The position numbers were made by a program, and so were the translations under genes. The notes beneath the pieces were generated by a model. That model ran no database searches. It was not told the DNA's origin and worked only from the letters and a program-made list of their open reading frames with translations. This document shows positions 16,583 to 26,736 of a stretch of 64,000 nucleotides of DNA, in pieces; position 1 is the stretch's first letter, and each line of letters begins with the position of its first letter. The stretch is taken from NCBI GenBank assembly GCA_963775015.1, contig CAVZHI010000009.1:30076-94075 (forward strand). Reading direction: 5' to 3'. The stretch is from JAEMQF01 sp963775015. GTDB taxonomy: Bacteria > Pseudomonadota > Gammaproteobacteria > Burkholderiales > Burkholderiaceae_C.

Positions 16583-17998
16583 CTACAACTGGCCGCCGGG
16601 GATTCCGAGAACACGCTCGTCCCAGGCGCGCATCTTGCCCGGGTTCATCAGGCCCTGCGGGTCGGTGTGGCGCTTGAAGGCGAGCTGTGTTTCGTCGACC
16701 TGTTTCATTCCGCCGTCTTCGAGCACCCAGGTGTGCGGGTCGAAGATCCAGCAGCCGTCGCTCTCGAAACTGCGTTTCAGCGCGTCGAGCTGCGCCGCGT
16801 CGAAGTAGATCACGAGCGGCAGCGCCAACCCGACGAGTGCGCCGCCGCTGCGGCTGAACTCATGGTGCATCAAGACCTCGTCGCCGAAACGTTGCATCTG
16901 CCGCGCGACGAGCTTGGGGTCGAGAGGCGCCGGATACGCGACCTGCAGGTAAGTGACGCCGCGGTCCGACTTCAGCGCTTCGAGCGTCGTGTGGTTGTAC
17001 GCGCATTCGGTCGCCGACGGCAGACCTGCGGCGATGAGCTCATCCTCGCTGCCGCGAACGACGATGCGCCCGCCCATCGCGCGCACGAGCGCCTCATAGC
17101 GCGGCAGCGTCGCCGGCGAGACCTGGGCAAACATCGCGTCGGCGTCTTCGAGGCGGTTGCGCAGGCCGGCGTAATAGGGCGTGATGCGGCGCTCGACGGC
17201 GGTGAGCTGGAACACGTCGACCTCGCGCTCGTGCAACGCCGGCGCGAACGACAGGGCGCCTGCCGCGAGGCCGAAGCGCAGCACGGCGTCGTAGGCGTCG
17301 AACAGCGCGATCGTGTGCTGCCAGTCCACCGCCGGCGTGAGCGCGACGTCGACCTCGACCACGATGCCGTTGCTGCCGTACGCGTGGTGCACTTTCTGGA
17401 TGTCTGCGCCTTCGAGGTCGAGGGTTCGCGGCGGGTCTTCGAGCGTCACGACGCGCAGGCGCCGCACGTTACCCGGGTCGGCGAGAATGCCGTGGCGCAT
17501 CGAGCCGATTCCCGAATGACCGCCGGCGATGAAGCCGCCGAGGGTCGCGATGCGCTCGGTCGACGGGTAGATGCAGAGTTGCTGGCCGCCTGCGCGAGCG
17601 GCGCGGTTCAGGTCGTGAATCAGCACGCCGGCCTGCACGCTCGCCCAGCCCGGCTCGATTCGCAACACCTGGTTCAGCGCCGTGATGTCGAGGATCACGC
17701 CACCGTGCAACGGCACGCACTGCCCGTAGTTGCCCGTGCCGCCGCCGCGCACCGTGAGCGGTGCGCGGTGTTTCGCGCATGCCGCGGCAATCCGCTGCAC
17801 TTCGGCGACGCTGCGCGGCCGCACCACGAGGTCGGGAACGCGCCCTTGCAGGCGTTCTGCCAGCACCGGGCTGTACCAGTGGTAATCGGCAGCGGCGCGC
17901 GCGCACGCCGCGGCGTCGCTCTCGACGTCCAGGCCGGCGAACGCGGCGTGCAACGCCCGCGTGTCGAAGCGGTCACCCGGCCGGAAAGGGCTGTCCAT
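16583..17998 (-). CDS. FAD-binding oxidoreductase, paralogue of the one at 7305
   Basis: 471 residues from ATG 17998. The FAD loop PLTVRGGGTGNYGQCVPLHG is nearly identical to that of the paralogue at 7305 (GAGTGNYGQIVPLHG), as is the start ADYHWYSPVLAERLQGR versus QDYSWFSPVLKRQLQDK and the end RHTDPQGLMNPGKMRAW. It is the first gene of the operon continuing with RidA and the importer. A flavin oxidase acting on an alcohol, alpha-hydroxy acid or amine derivative is expected. The upstream 125 bases also serve the divergent amidase. Confidence 0.88.
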   Translation of the reverse strand: MDSPFRPGDRFDTRALHAAFAGLDVESDAAACARAAADYHWYSPVLAERLQGRVPDLVVRPRSVAEVQRIAAACAKHRAPLTVRGGGTGNYGQCVPLHGGVILDITALNQVLRIEPGWASVQAGVLIHDLNRAARAGGQQLCIYPSTERIATLGGFIAGGHSGIGSMRHGILADPGNVRRLRVVTLEDPPRTLDLEGADIQKVHHAYGSNGIVVEVDVALTPAVDWQHTIALFDAYDAVLRFGLAAGALSFAPALHEREVDVFQLTAVERRITPYYAGLRNRLEDADAMFAQVSPATLPRYEALVRAMGGRIVVRGSEDELIAAGLPSATECAYNHTTLEALKSDRGVTYLQVAYPAPLDPKLVARQMQRFGDEVLMHHEFSRSGGALVGLALPLVIYFDAAQLDALKRSFESDGCWIFDPHTWVLEDGGMKQVDETQLAFKRHTDPQGLMNPGKMRAWDERVLGIPGGQL

Positions 17999-18123
17999 GG
18001 GGTGTGACTGTGCCAGCAAAGTCGCCGCGCGAGGCTCGGTGTCGTCCCCTGCCACGAATTCCCCGATTGACGGCGTTTCCCCGCGGCGTCCATACTTTGT
18101 CTGGCACAAGAGGGGAGAGGCGC

Positions 18124-19530
18124 ATGGACCTGACCACGCTCACGATCAGCGAAGCCGCTGCGGCGTTGCAGCGCGGCGAGTTCACTGCGCTGGCGTACGC
18201 CGACGCCCTTTTGGCGCGGCAGGCGCAGTGCGCTGCGCTGAACGCGTTCATCCACCTGGATGCGAACCAGGTGCGCGGCGCAGCGCAGGTGATCGACGCG
18301 CAGCGTGCGCGTGGCGCAAACCCGGGTCCGCTGCACGGCGTTCCGCTGGCGCTGAAAGACAACATCGACACCGCAGGCGTCGCGACGACCGCAGGCACGC
18401 CGGCGCTGCGCTCGAACCGGCCGCTGCGCAACGCGAGCATCGTGCAAAAGCTCATCGACGCCGGCGCGATCGTGTTCGGCAAAGCCAACCTTCACGAACT
18501 GGCCTACGGCATCACGAACCACAACGCGGCGTTCGGCGCGGCGCGCAACCCGTACGACCGAACGCGCATTCCGGGCGGCTCCAGCGGCGGTGTCGGCGTC
18601 GCGGTGGGGGCTCGAATCGTTCCCGGCGGAATCGGCTCCGACACCGGCGGCTCGGTGCGAATCCCCGCCGCGCTGTGCGGCATCGTCGGTTTTCGGCCGA
18701 CGACGCTGCGCTGGTCGCAGGCCGGCATCGTGCCGATCTCGCACACACGCGACACCGCGGGCCCGATGACGCGATGTGTCGCCGACTGCGCGCTGCTCGA
18801 TCAGGTGATCACCGGCAGCGCGATGCTTCCCGCAGCGAAGCTGAAAGGCCTGCGCCTGGGCGTGCCGCGTGGCCATTTCTGGGAAGGGCTCGACGCCGAA
18901 GTCGCCAAGCTGATGGAGGGCGTGCTGAGCACGCTCAAGAGCGAAGGCGTGGTGCTGATCGAGGCCGACATTCCCGACGCCGCGCGCCTGGACAACGCAG
19001 CGGGATTTCCGATCGCGCTTTTTGAAACCATCGTCGACCTCGACGCCTACCTCGCCGCACACGGCTCGGAGTTGCGTTACGCCGACGTCGTGGCGCAAGT
19101 CGCGAGCCCCGACGTGAAAGGCATTCTGCAAAGCCTGCTGGGCGTTGGCGCGATTCCCGAGGCCGCGTACCGCGTCGCGATGGAAGTGCAGCGCCCGGCG
19201 CTGCAGGCCGCATACCGCCAATATTTCAACCGCCACGACGTCGCCGCTGTGCTGTTCCCGACGACACCGCTGCCGGCAGCTCGCATCGGCGAAGACGAAA
19301 CGGTGCAGCTGAACGGCGTGCCGGTGCCGACCTTCCCGACCTTCATCCGAAACTGCAGCCCGGGATCCGTCGCCGGAATTCCCGGCATCAGCGTTCCCGC
19401 GGCGCTGACGAAAGCGGGGCTGCCGCTGGGCATCGAACTCGACGGCCCCGCCGGCAGCGATCCGAATCTGCTCGCGATCGCGCAGGTGGTCGAAGCCGTA
19501 TTGCCGAAGCTGCCGGCGCCGAAGCTGTGA
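18124..19530 (+). CDS. Amidase (amidase signature family; indoleacetamide-hydrolase-like)
   Basis: 468 residues from ATG 18124 behind GGGGAGAGG-like ribosome site; the frame is open upstream only as the shadow of the FAD gene. The Ser-cisSer-Lys triad is complete: Lys78 in GVPLALKDNID, Ser153 in PGGSSGGVG and the nucleophile Ser177 in GSDTGGSVR. It hydrolyses an amide to carboxylate and ammonia. The first gene of the plus-strand unit leading into the Liv-type importer, so the imported compound or a derivative probably carries an amide group. Confidence 0.9.
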   Translation: MDLTTLTISEAAAALQRGEFTALAYADALLARQAQCAALNAFIHLDANQVRGAAQVIDAQRARGANPGPLHGVPLALKDNIDTAGVATTAGTPALRSNRPLRNASIVQKLIDAGAIVFGKANLHELAYGITNHNAAFGAARNPYDRTRIPGGSSGGVGVAVGARIVPGGIGSDTGGSVRIPAALCGIVGFRPTTLRWSQAGIVPISHTRDTAGPMTRCVADCALLDQVITGSAMLPAAKLKGLRLGVPRGHFWEGLDAEVAKLMEGVLSTLKSEGVVLIEADIPDAARLDNAAGFPIALFETIVDLDAYLAAHGSELRYADVVAQVASPDVKGILQSLLGVGAIPEAAYRVAMEVQRPALQAAYRQYFNRHDVAAVLFPTTPLPAARIGEDETVQLNGVPVPTFPTFIRNCSPGSVAGIPGISVPAALTKAGLPLGIELDGPAGSDPNLLAIAQVVEAVLPKLPAPKL

Positions 19531-19552
19531 CAAGCCGACCCATGCCCTCCCG

Positions 19553-19670
19553 GTCATCCCGGCGAAAGCCGGGATCCACGCTGTGCAGGTGCGAATCTTC
19601 AAGCGATGGACCCCGGCGTCCGCCGGGGTGACGGTTCAGTGCAGTGGACCCCGGCGTTCGCCGGGGTGAC
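19553..19670. repeat. Three REP-like palindromes in tandem
   Basis: GTCATCCCGGCGAAAGCCGGGATCCAC-type unit at 19553-19579 followed by two GTGGACCCCGGCG..CGCCGGGGTGAC units at 19607-19632 and 19644-19670, in opposite orientation to the first. Each can form a GC-rich hairpin. They separate the amidase from the binding-protein gene. The same family recurs at 20911, 49668, 52729 and 59818. Confidence 0.85.
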
Positions 19671-19720
19671 GGAGTAGCGTGAGCGATTCAATCGACAAAC
19701 CCAACGAGGAGACAACGACC

Positions 19721-20902
19721 ATGACCCACCCCTTCATCCCGGCGCGCCGGCGCCTCATTTCGGCAGCCGCAGGCAGCGCGGTACTCGGCACGGGATTCAT
19801 CCAGCCCGCGTTCGCTCAAGCAAAGGAATTCAAGATCGGCCTCTTCATTGCGCTGAGCGGCCCGGCGTCGTTGTTCGGGCCGACGCAGCGCGCGTGCGCC
19901 GACTGGGCGGCCGAGCTCGTCAACAAGGGCGGCGGCATCATGGGCCGCCAGATCAAGCTGCTGCACACCGACGCCGGCGGCCCGCCGGCCGAAACGGCGA
20001 AGTCGGCGGTGCGCCTCATGCTCGAGGACAAAGTCGACCTCTTCATCGGCTCGCACGACAGCGCGACGCGCGAAGCGAATATCGCCACCATCAAAGGCAA
20101 GGTGCCCTACGTCTATTCGCCGGTGTACGAAGGCGGAGAGTGCTCGCCGAACGTCTATTGCCTGGGCGAAACGCCGCCGCAGCAGGCGCAGCCCGCGGTC
20201 GAGTTCCTCGCCAAGGAGCGCAAGGCGAAGACGTTCTATTTGATCGGCGACGACTACGTCTGGCCGCGCAAGTCGAACGAGCAGGTGAAGAAATACGTCG
20301 CGCAGAACGGCGGAAAAATCGTCGGCGAAGAGTACGTTCCGTTCGGCGCGCCGAACAAGTTCGAAGAGGCGGTGACGCGAATCAAGGCGGCCAAGCCCGA
20401 CGCCGTGGTGAGCACGCTCGTCGGCGCCGACAACGTCAACTTCAACCGAACGTTTGCCGGTTTCGGCCTGGACAAGACCATCGTTCGCATCGCGCTGCTG
20501 CTGGAAGAGAACACGCTGATGGGGATCGGCGCCGAGAACAGCGCGAACCTGTATTCGTGCATGGGTTACTACGCGAACAACACGGCCGACGCGCCGAAGA
20601 AGTTCAAGGCCGACTACCTCAGGCGCTACGGCGACAAGGCGCCGCAGCTCAGCACCATCGGCGTCGATTGTTTTGCCGCGATGAACCTGGCAAAAGCGCT
20701 CGTGGAGAAGGCCGGCGGCACCGACATGAAGAAGATGATGGCCGCCTCCGAAGGGCTGGCGTTCGACGCGCCGTCGGGCCGCGCCACGATGCGCGGCAGG
20801 CAGGTCGACAAGGACATGTACCTCGCCACCTGTAAGGGCACCGAGTTCGAAGTCATCAAGACGATCAAGGCGGTGAAGAGCGGAACGGCGTGCAAGACCT
20901 GA
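19721..20902 (+). CDS. Branched-chain-type ABC transporter substrate-binding protein (LivK/AmiC/UrtA-like)
   Basis: 393 residues from ATG 19721 after GAGGAGA; an in-frame ATG 42 bases upstream has no ribosome site. The signal peptide contains a twin-Arg-like RRRLISAAAGSAVLGTGFI stretch, compatible with Tat or Sec export. The mature part (FKIGLFIALSGPASLFGPTQ, NKGGGIMGRQIKLLHTDAGG, LFIGSHDSATREA) is the periplasmic-binding fold of the amide/urea group. It feeds the permeases encoded next. The substrate may be the amide acted on by the upstream amidase. Confidence 0.9.
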   Translation: MTHPFIPARRRLISAAAGSAVLGTGFIQPAFAQAKEFKIGLFIALSGPASLFGPTQRACADWAAELVNKGGGIMGRQIKLLHTDAGGPPAETAKSAVRLMLEDKVDLFIGSHDSATREANIATIKGKVPYVYSPVYEGGECSPNVYCLGETPPQQAQPAVEFLAKERKAKTFYLIGDDYVWPRKSNEQVKKYVAQNGGKIVGEEYVPFGAPNKFEEAVTRIKAAKPDAVVSTLVGADNVNFNRTFAGFGLDKTIVRIALLLEENTLMGIGAENSANLYSCMGYYANNTADAPKKFKADYLRRYGDKAPQLSTIGVDCFAAMNLAKALVEKAGGTDMKKMMAASEGLAFDAPSGRATMRGRQVDKDMYLATCKGTEFEVIKTIKAVKSGTACKT

Positions 20903-20910
20903 GGCCAGTT

Positions 20911-21015
20911 GTCATCCCGGCGCAAGCCGGGATCCACCGCCATCGCGTCAGCCCTGCGTTTGCCGGGCACTCGGCGCGGCAGCGGGCAGTGGGCCCCGGT
21001 GTGCGCCGGGGTGAC
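20911..21015. repeat. Pair of REP-like palindromes in opposite orientation
   Basis: GTCATCCCGGCGCAAGCCGG.. at 20911-20937 and GTGGGCCCCGGTGTGCGCCGG.. at 20989-21015 lie between the binding-protein stop and the LivH start. Such pairs inside operons can stabilise or attenuate mRNA. Confidence 0.8.
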
Positions 21016-21043
21016 GGCGCGATTCCCGCGTAAGGACCGGCGC

Positions 21044-21898
21044 ATGGAACCTGTGCTCGTCGCGCAGGGCCTGAACGCGCTCTTTGCGGTCGCGCTGCTC
21101 GGTATCGTTGCGCTCGGCCTGGGCGTCGTGCTCGGGCTGCTCGGCGTGCTGAACCTCGCGCATGGCGAACTTGTGATGGTCGGCGCGTACTGCGCCTGGG
21201 TCGTGCAGGCGAATGGCCTGCCCTTCATCGCCGCACTGCCGCTCGCGCTCGTGGTGTGCGGCGTGCTGGGCTACGCGGTCGAGCGCTGGCTCGTGAGTCC
21301 GCTTTATCAGCGCCCGTTCGATACGCTCGTCGTCACCTGGGGCCTGAGCCTGCTCATCCGCAAATGCGCCGAAGCGCTGTTCGGTCTGGGCTACAAGAGC
21401 CTGAACGAACCCTTGAGCGGAACCGTCGACGTGCTCGGCGCGACGTACCCGCGCTACCGGCTGCTGCTCATCGTCGTGAGCCTCGCCGTGCTCGGCGGAC
21501 TGGTTCTCTGGTACGGCCGCAGCCGAACCGGAACACGCATCAAGGCGATGGTCGACAACCCCGATCTGGCGCGTGCGCTGGGCATCCCGGTGCGTCGCTT
21601 CGCTTCCGCAACGTTCGTCGTCGGAACGTGTCTCGCGGGCCTGGCCGGCGTGATGATCGCGCCGCTGATTCCGGTGCAGCCCTTCATGGGGCTGGACTAC
21701 ATCCTGATGTCGTTCTTCGCCCTCGTCGTCGGCGGCCTCGGCAGCGTCGGCGGCTTGCTCACCGGCTCTGCCGTGATCGGCGGAACGAACTCGATCGTCT
21801 CGGCGCTCAGCGACAGCACCGGCGGCTATTTCTGCGTGCTCGCGATCGCGATCCTGTTCCTCTGGCTGCGGCCGCGCGGAATCCATGCGCGGCGCTGA
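21044..21898 (+). CDS. Branched-chain-type ABC transporter permease (LivH-like)
   Basis: 284 residues from ATG 21044, behind AAGGACC; the open frame further upstream crosses the REP palindromes. About eight hydrophobic segments; GLGVVLGLLGVLNLAHGELVMVGAY is the conserved LivH start and FFALVVGGLGSVGGLLTGS the conserved C-terminal motif. It forms the membrane channel with LivM. The next gene starts 14 bases before this stop. Confidence 0.92.
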   Translation: MEPVLVAQGLNALFAVALLGIVALGLGVVLGLLGVLNLAHGELVMVGAYCAWVVQANGLPFIAALPLALVVCGVLGYAVERWLVSPLYQRPFDTLVVTWGLSLLIRKCAEALFGLGYKSLNEPLSGTVDVLGATYPRYRLLLIVVSLAVLGGLVLWYGRSRTGTRIKAMVDNPDLARALGIPVRRFASATFVVGTCLAGLAGVMIAPLIPVQPFMGLDYILMSFFALVVGGLGSVGGLLTGSAVIGGTNSIVSALSDSTGGYFCVLAIAILFLWLRPRGIHARR

Positions 21899-23639
21899 AG
21901 GAACAACGCTGCGTCGCAACGGCAGCATTGCGCTGGCACTCGCCGCGTTGCTGCTCTTGCCGCTCATCGCGGGCGACTTCTGGGCCTATCAGATGGGCCT
22001 GCTTTACCTCTACGCGATCGCTGCGCTGAGCGTGGGGCTGTGCTGGGGCCGCGCCGGATTCCTGCCGCTTGGGCAAGGCCTCTTCTTCGGCCTCGCGGCG
22101 TACCTGTCGGGAATCGCGCTCATCGAGTTCGACCAGTCGTGGTGGCTGCTGCTGCTGATTCCGCTCGCGGCCATCGTGCCCGGGATGCTCGCGTTCCTCA
22201 TCGGCTCGCTCGTATTCCGGCGCCGCGGCGAGAGCGGGCCCTATTTTTCGATGATCACGCTCGCGCTCGCGCTGCTCGCGAGCCAGGTCGCGAACAACTG
22301 GGAGTCGGTGACGGGCGGGTTCAACGGCTTGAAAGGAATCCCGGGGTTGCCGGGGCTGGACAGCTACACCGCCGCCTACTACGTCGCCGCGACGGCGCTC
22401 GTGCTGGTTTGCAGCGCAGTCGCCTGGTTCTACCACGCGCCGCTGGGCGTGCTCTGGGCGGCGCTCGCGCACAACGAGCGCCGGATCGTGCTGTTCGGCT
22501 TCGACACGAACCGGCTCAAGGCGGTAGCGTTCGGCGTGAGCGGCCTGCTCGCCGGAATCGGCGGCGCGCTTTACGCGCCGCAGCAGGGCCTCGTGACGCC
22601 GCAACTCTGCGGCTTCGTTCTCTCAGCGGACCTCGTGATCTGGGCCGCGGTGGGCGGGCGCGGCAAGTTGCTCGGGCCGGTGCTCGGCGCGCTGCTCATC
22701 GGCGCGCTCACGAGCGCAATGCGCGACAGTTTTCGTTTCTGGGAAATCGCGATCGCCGTGGTTTTCATTCTCGTCGTTCTGCTCGCGCCGCAAGGGTTGA
22801 TCGGCATTTTTGCGCGCTTCGAGCGCTGGCTGAACGCGAACCGCGCGCGCGGCGCGCCGATCCCCGCGCCGGCGCGCGCCGCGTCTGCGGGCGCCGCAAC
22901 GCTGTTGATCGAGAACGTCGACGTGAAGCTCGGCGAAGTGTTGATTCTTGACAAGCTCTCGCTCGCGATCGACAAGCCGGGCATCTATTGCGTCATCGGC
23001 CCGAACGGCGCTGGCAAGACGTCGACGTTCAACCTGCTCACCGCAGAACTGCCGGCGCAATCCGGGCGCGTGCTGTTCGACGGCCGGGCGATCGACACGC
23101 TGCAGACGCACCGCATCGTGGGTCTCGGAATCGGCCGCAAGCTGCAAATCCCTTCCGTCTTTGCGCACCTGACGATCGCCGACAACCTCGCGATCGCACT
23201 CTGGAGCGGCCGTGCCACGGCGCTGCAACTGCTGCGCCCGATGCTGCGGCGCTGGAACAGCGCGCTGCTCGAGGCGCTGCGGGAACGCTACGCATTTCTC
23301 GGCGACGTGCAACGCACCGCGTCCGAACTCTCGCACGGCGAACGCCAGATCCTCGAGTTGGCGCTCGCCTTGCTGGGCGAGCCGCGGCTGTTGTTGCTCG
23401 ACGAGCCGTGCGCCGGGCTGTCGCCGCAGGAGACGGCGCAAGTCATCGACGTGATCCGCTGGGCGAGCCAGCGACGTGGCGCAACGGTGATCGTGATCGA
23501 ACACGACATGAGCCTGGTGCGCTCGATCGCCGACCATGTGTTCGTGCTGCACAACGGCCGCCTGCTCGCGCAGGGCAGCGTCGTCGACATCCAGGGCAAC
23601 GCCGCGGTGAAGGCGATTTACGTCGGGTCGGAAAAATGA
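21885..23639 (+). CDS. Fused branched-chain-type permease/ATPase (LivM-LivG)
   Basis: 584 residues. Residues 1 to about 320 are a LivM permease (YAIAALSVGLCWGRAGFLPLGQ, SGPYFSMITLALALLASQVA, GGRGKLLGPVLGALLIG). After a linker rich in Ala/Arg (RARGAPIPAPARAASAG) comes a LivG ATPase from about 340: Walker A GPNGAGKTS (near 371), signature LSHGERQ (near 482), Walker B LLLLDEP and the switch region VIVIEHDMSLV. Fusion keeps one-to-one stoichiometry of channel and ATPase. The next gene overlaps by ATGA. Confidence 0.92.
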   Translation: MRGAEGTTLRRNGSIALALAALLLLPLIAGDFWAYQMGLLYLYAIAALSVGLCWGRAGFLPLGQGLFFGLAAYLSGIALIEFDQSWWLLLLIPLAAIVPGMLAFLIGSLVFRRRGESGPYFSMITLALALLASQVANNWESVTGGFNGLKGIPGLPGLDSYTAAYYVAATALVLVCSAVAWFYHAPLGVLWAALAHNERRIVLFGFDTNRLKAVAFGVSGLLAGIGGALYAPQQGLVTPQLCGFVLSADLVIWAAVGGRGKLLGPVLGALLIGALTSAMRDSFRFWEIAIAVVFILVVLLAPQGLIGIFARFERWLNANRARGAPIPAPARAASAGAATLLIENVDVKLGEVLILDKLSLAIDKPGIYCVIGPNGAGKTSTFNLLTAELPAQSGRVLFDGRAIDTLQTHRIVGLGIGRKLQIPSVFAHLTIADNLAIALWSGRATALQLLRPMLRRWNSALLEALRERYAFLGDVQRTASELSHGERQILELALALLGEPRLLLLDEPCAGLSPQETAQVIDVIRWASQRRGATVIVIEHDMSLVRSIADHVFVLHNGRLLAQGSVVDIQGNAAVKAIYVGSEK

Positions 23640-24367
23640 GCAACGTCGCCTCTCGCGCAGCTGATGAGAACGCGGCGCCGCCACGCCTCGTGTTCGAGCA
23701 AATCGTCGGCGGTTACGGCGAGCTCGACGTGGTGCGCGGCGTGAGCGGCGCGGTCGCGGCCGGGCAGGCGCTTTGCATCATCGGCAGGAACGGCGTCGGC
23801 AAGAGCACCATGTTGAAACTGCTGTTCGGCCTGTTGCCCTTGCGCAGCGGCAGCGTCAAGCTCGCCGGCGAGGCGATCGAACACCTCGAAGCCGCGCAGC
23901 GCCGCACCCGGGGCTTGAGCTACTGCCCGCAGGAACGCCCGGTGTTCGACGACCTGAGCGTGCGCGACAACCTCACTTTGATGCGCGCCGATCGATCTCT
24001 CGACGTCTTCGAGTCGCTCTTTGCGCGCTTTCCGATCCTCGCCAAACGCCTGAACCAGCACGCCGGCACCTTGTCGGGCGGCGAAAAGAAGATTCTCTCG
24101 TTCGCGCGCGGCGTCTCCGAAGCGCAGCCCGTGTTGCTGCTGGATGAGCCGAGCGAAGGCGTGCAGTGGGAGAACATCGAACACATGGTGGCGGTTCTCG
24201 ATGCCGCCAAGGGCGGGGGCCTGTCGCTCATCGTCGTCGAGCAGAACCTCGCCTTCGCCGAACTGATCGCCGACCACTACCTCGTCATCGAACAGGGCCG
24301 CGTCGTGCTGCAGGGTCGGCGCGGCGAGATCCGGCGCGAGCAGCTGCTTGCGCATTTGCACGTCTGA
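23636..24367 (+). CDS. Branched-chain-type ABC transporter ATP-binding protein (LivF-like)
   Basis: 243 residues from an ATG overlapping the preceding stop (ATGA). Walker A is IGRNGVGKSTM (near residue 50), signature LSGGEKK (near 145), Walker B VLLLDEPSEGV. YCPQERPVFDDLSVRDNL is the LivF-type Q-loop region. It is the second ATPase of the heterodimer with the LivG half of the fusion and ends the importer operon. It meets the AraC gene tail to tail 36 bases further on. Confidence 0.93.
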   Translation: MSNVASRAADENAAPPRLVFEQIVGGYGELDVVRGVSGAVAAGQALCIIGRNGVGKSTMLKLLFGLLPLRSGSVKLAGEAIEHLEAAQRRTRGLSYCPQERPVFDDLSVRDNLTLMRADRSLDVFESLFARFPILAKRLNQHAGTLSGGEKKILSFARGVSEAQPVLLLDEPSEGVQWENIEHMVAVLDAAKGGGLSLIVVEQNLAFAELIADHYLVIEQGRVVLQGRRGEIRREQLLAHLHV

Positions 24368-24403
24368 CCCGAGCGCTGCTGCGAGCGCGCGGTGCCTGCG
24401 GGT

Positions 24404-25342
24404 TCAGTGCTTACGCCGGTACTGCGAAGGCGTGCAACCGCGGTGCAAATGGAAGATGGCCGAGAAATGCGCTGCGCTGGAAAAGCCGCAGCGATGCGCA
24501 ATTGTCGAGACCTGATCGGAACCGTTGGCGAGCAGCGCGCAGGCGCGGTCCAGGCGCTGCTCGAGCACATACTGGTGCGGCGTCGCGCCGGTCGCCTTGT
24601 GGAACGAGCGCAGAAAATGGCCGATCGACATCGAAGCGATTTGGGCCAGGCATTCAAGGCGGATGTCGCCGCCCAGATTCGCATTCACGAAGGCCTCGAT
24701 GCGGCGCAGGATGAACGGGCGCAGCGCGGTGACGTGGGAGATCGGGTCCGACGCCGCACCTTGCGGCGCGCTCGACGCCGGCTGCCACAGCAGCGGCGCG
24801 AGGTGGTCGATCAACAGGCGGCCGGTCTCGTCGAGAAAACGCGACGCTTCGATGCGCGCGTCGTCGACGCACGCGTCGAGTTCGGCGATCATGAGGCGGA
24901 AGTAGCTCTCGATCCACGCGTCGCGCAGCTGCGTCGGCCAGGCGGTGGGCGGCGCGCCCTGCGCAGCCGGGTTCGGCAGCGGCATCGCCGCTGCGGCGAT
25001 GTACAAGTGCACGTGCACCGATTCGCCGGCGGCGTCCAGCGACCACTGCACCGGCCGGCGCGCCGGCAGGAACGCGACCGAGCCGAGCCGCTGTTGCAGC
25101 CGGGTTGGAACACCGTCGACGATCACCGTGACCTCGGCGCGACCCAGGGCGCAGTAAGACAGAACATGATCGTCCAGGCACATGGGCTCGCGCAGGTGCA
25201 CGCGGCTGCGGCGCCAGCGCGCGGCGATCAGGCCCGGGACGTTGTGCGACGCGACGATCACGTCCGGCGATTTGCCACTGCTTTGGGCGATGACCGCGCC
25301 GGCCGATGTGGCCGGCATGGTGGCGACGTCGAGTCGTTGCAT
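24404..25342 (-). CDS. AraC family transcriptional regulator
   Basis: 312 residues from ATG 25342; a GTG/ATG further upstream at 25438 is open but the shorter start fits the family. The N-terminal half is the AraC-ligand-binding type (LSYCALGRAEVTVIVDGV, AFLPARRPVQWS). The C-terminal 100 residues hold two helix-turn-helix motifs, GDIRLECLAQIASMSIGHF and DQVSTIAHRCGFSSAAHFSA, with TPSQYRRKH at the end. It probably activates a nearby catabolic operon; the Liv-type operon or the formaldehyde dehydrogenase gene, which starts divergently at 25530, are candidates. Confidence 0.9.
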   Translation of the reverse strand: MQRLDVATMPATSAGAVIAQSSGKSPDVIVASHNVPGLIAARWRRSRVHLREPMCLDDHVLSYCALGRAEVTVIVDGVPTRLQQRLGSVAFLPARRPVQWSLDAAGESVHVHLYIAAAAMPLPNPAAQGAPPTAWPTQLRDAWIESYFRLMIAELDACVDDARIEASRFLDETGRLLIDHLAPLLWQPASSAPQGAASDPISHVTALRPFILRRIEAFVNANLGGDIRLECLAQIASMSIGHFLRSFHKATGATPHQYVLEQRLDRACALLANGSDQVSTIAHRCGFSSAAHFSAIFHLHRGCTPSQYRRKH

Positions 25343-25529
25343 GCACGTGTGCCTCGTGCGCCCGTCGGTTCGTGGCGACGACTGCAAAGCGCGATCCAAC
25401 TCTAGCAATTCCAGCGTCGCCGGACATCGCGAAAACACCTAAGTTCGGTGCTCAAGAACCCTGGTCGCCGTCGGCGCGCTGCGGCCGAGGCCCACAATCG
25501 CTCCGACTCTCCCACCAAGGAAAACCGTC

Positions 25530-26637
<1,108 letters not shown>

Positions 26638-26703
26638 TCCGGCGGTGGCGCGGCCTCAGTCTTGCCGGCCGTGCCCTCGCAGAGCTTGGGTCGTTCGCCA
26701 GGC

Positions 26704-26730
26704 ACGAAGGCTGCTCAGGAGCCTTCGTGT
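26704..26730. terminator. Perfect hairpin between convergent genes
   Basis: CACGAAGGCT (26704-26713), 7-base loop, AGCCTTCGTG (26721-26730) gives a 10-base-pair stem between the formaldehyde dehydrogenase stop and the cupin stop on the other strand. No T-run follows, so a bidirectional intrinsic terminator is likely by position but not proven. Confidence 0.55.
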
Positions 26731-26736
26731 CCGGGC

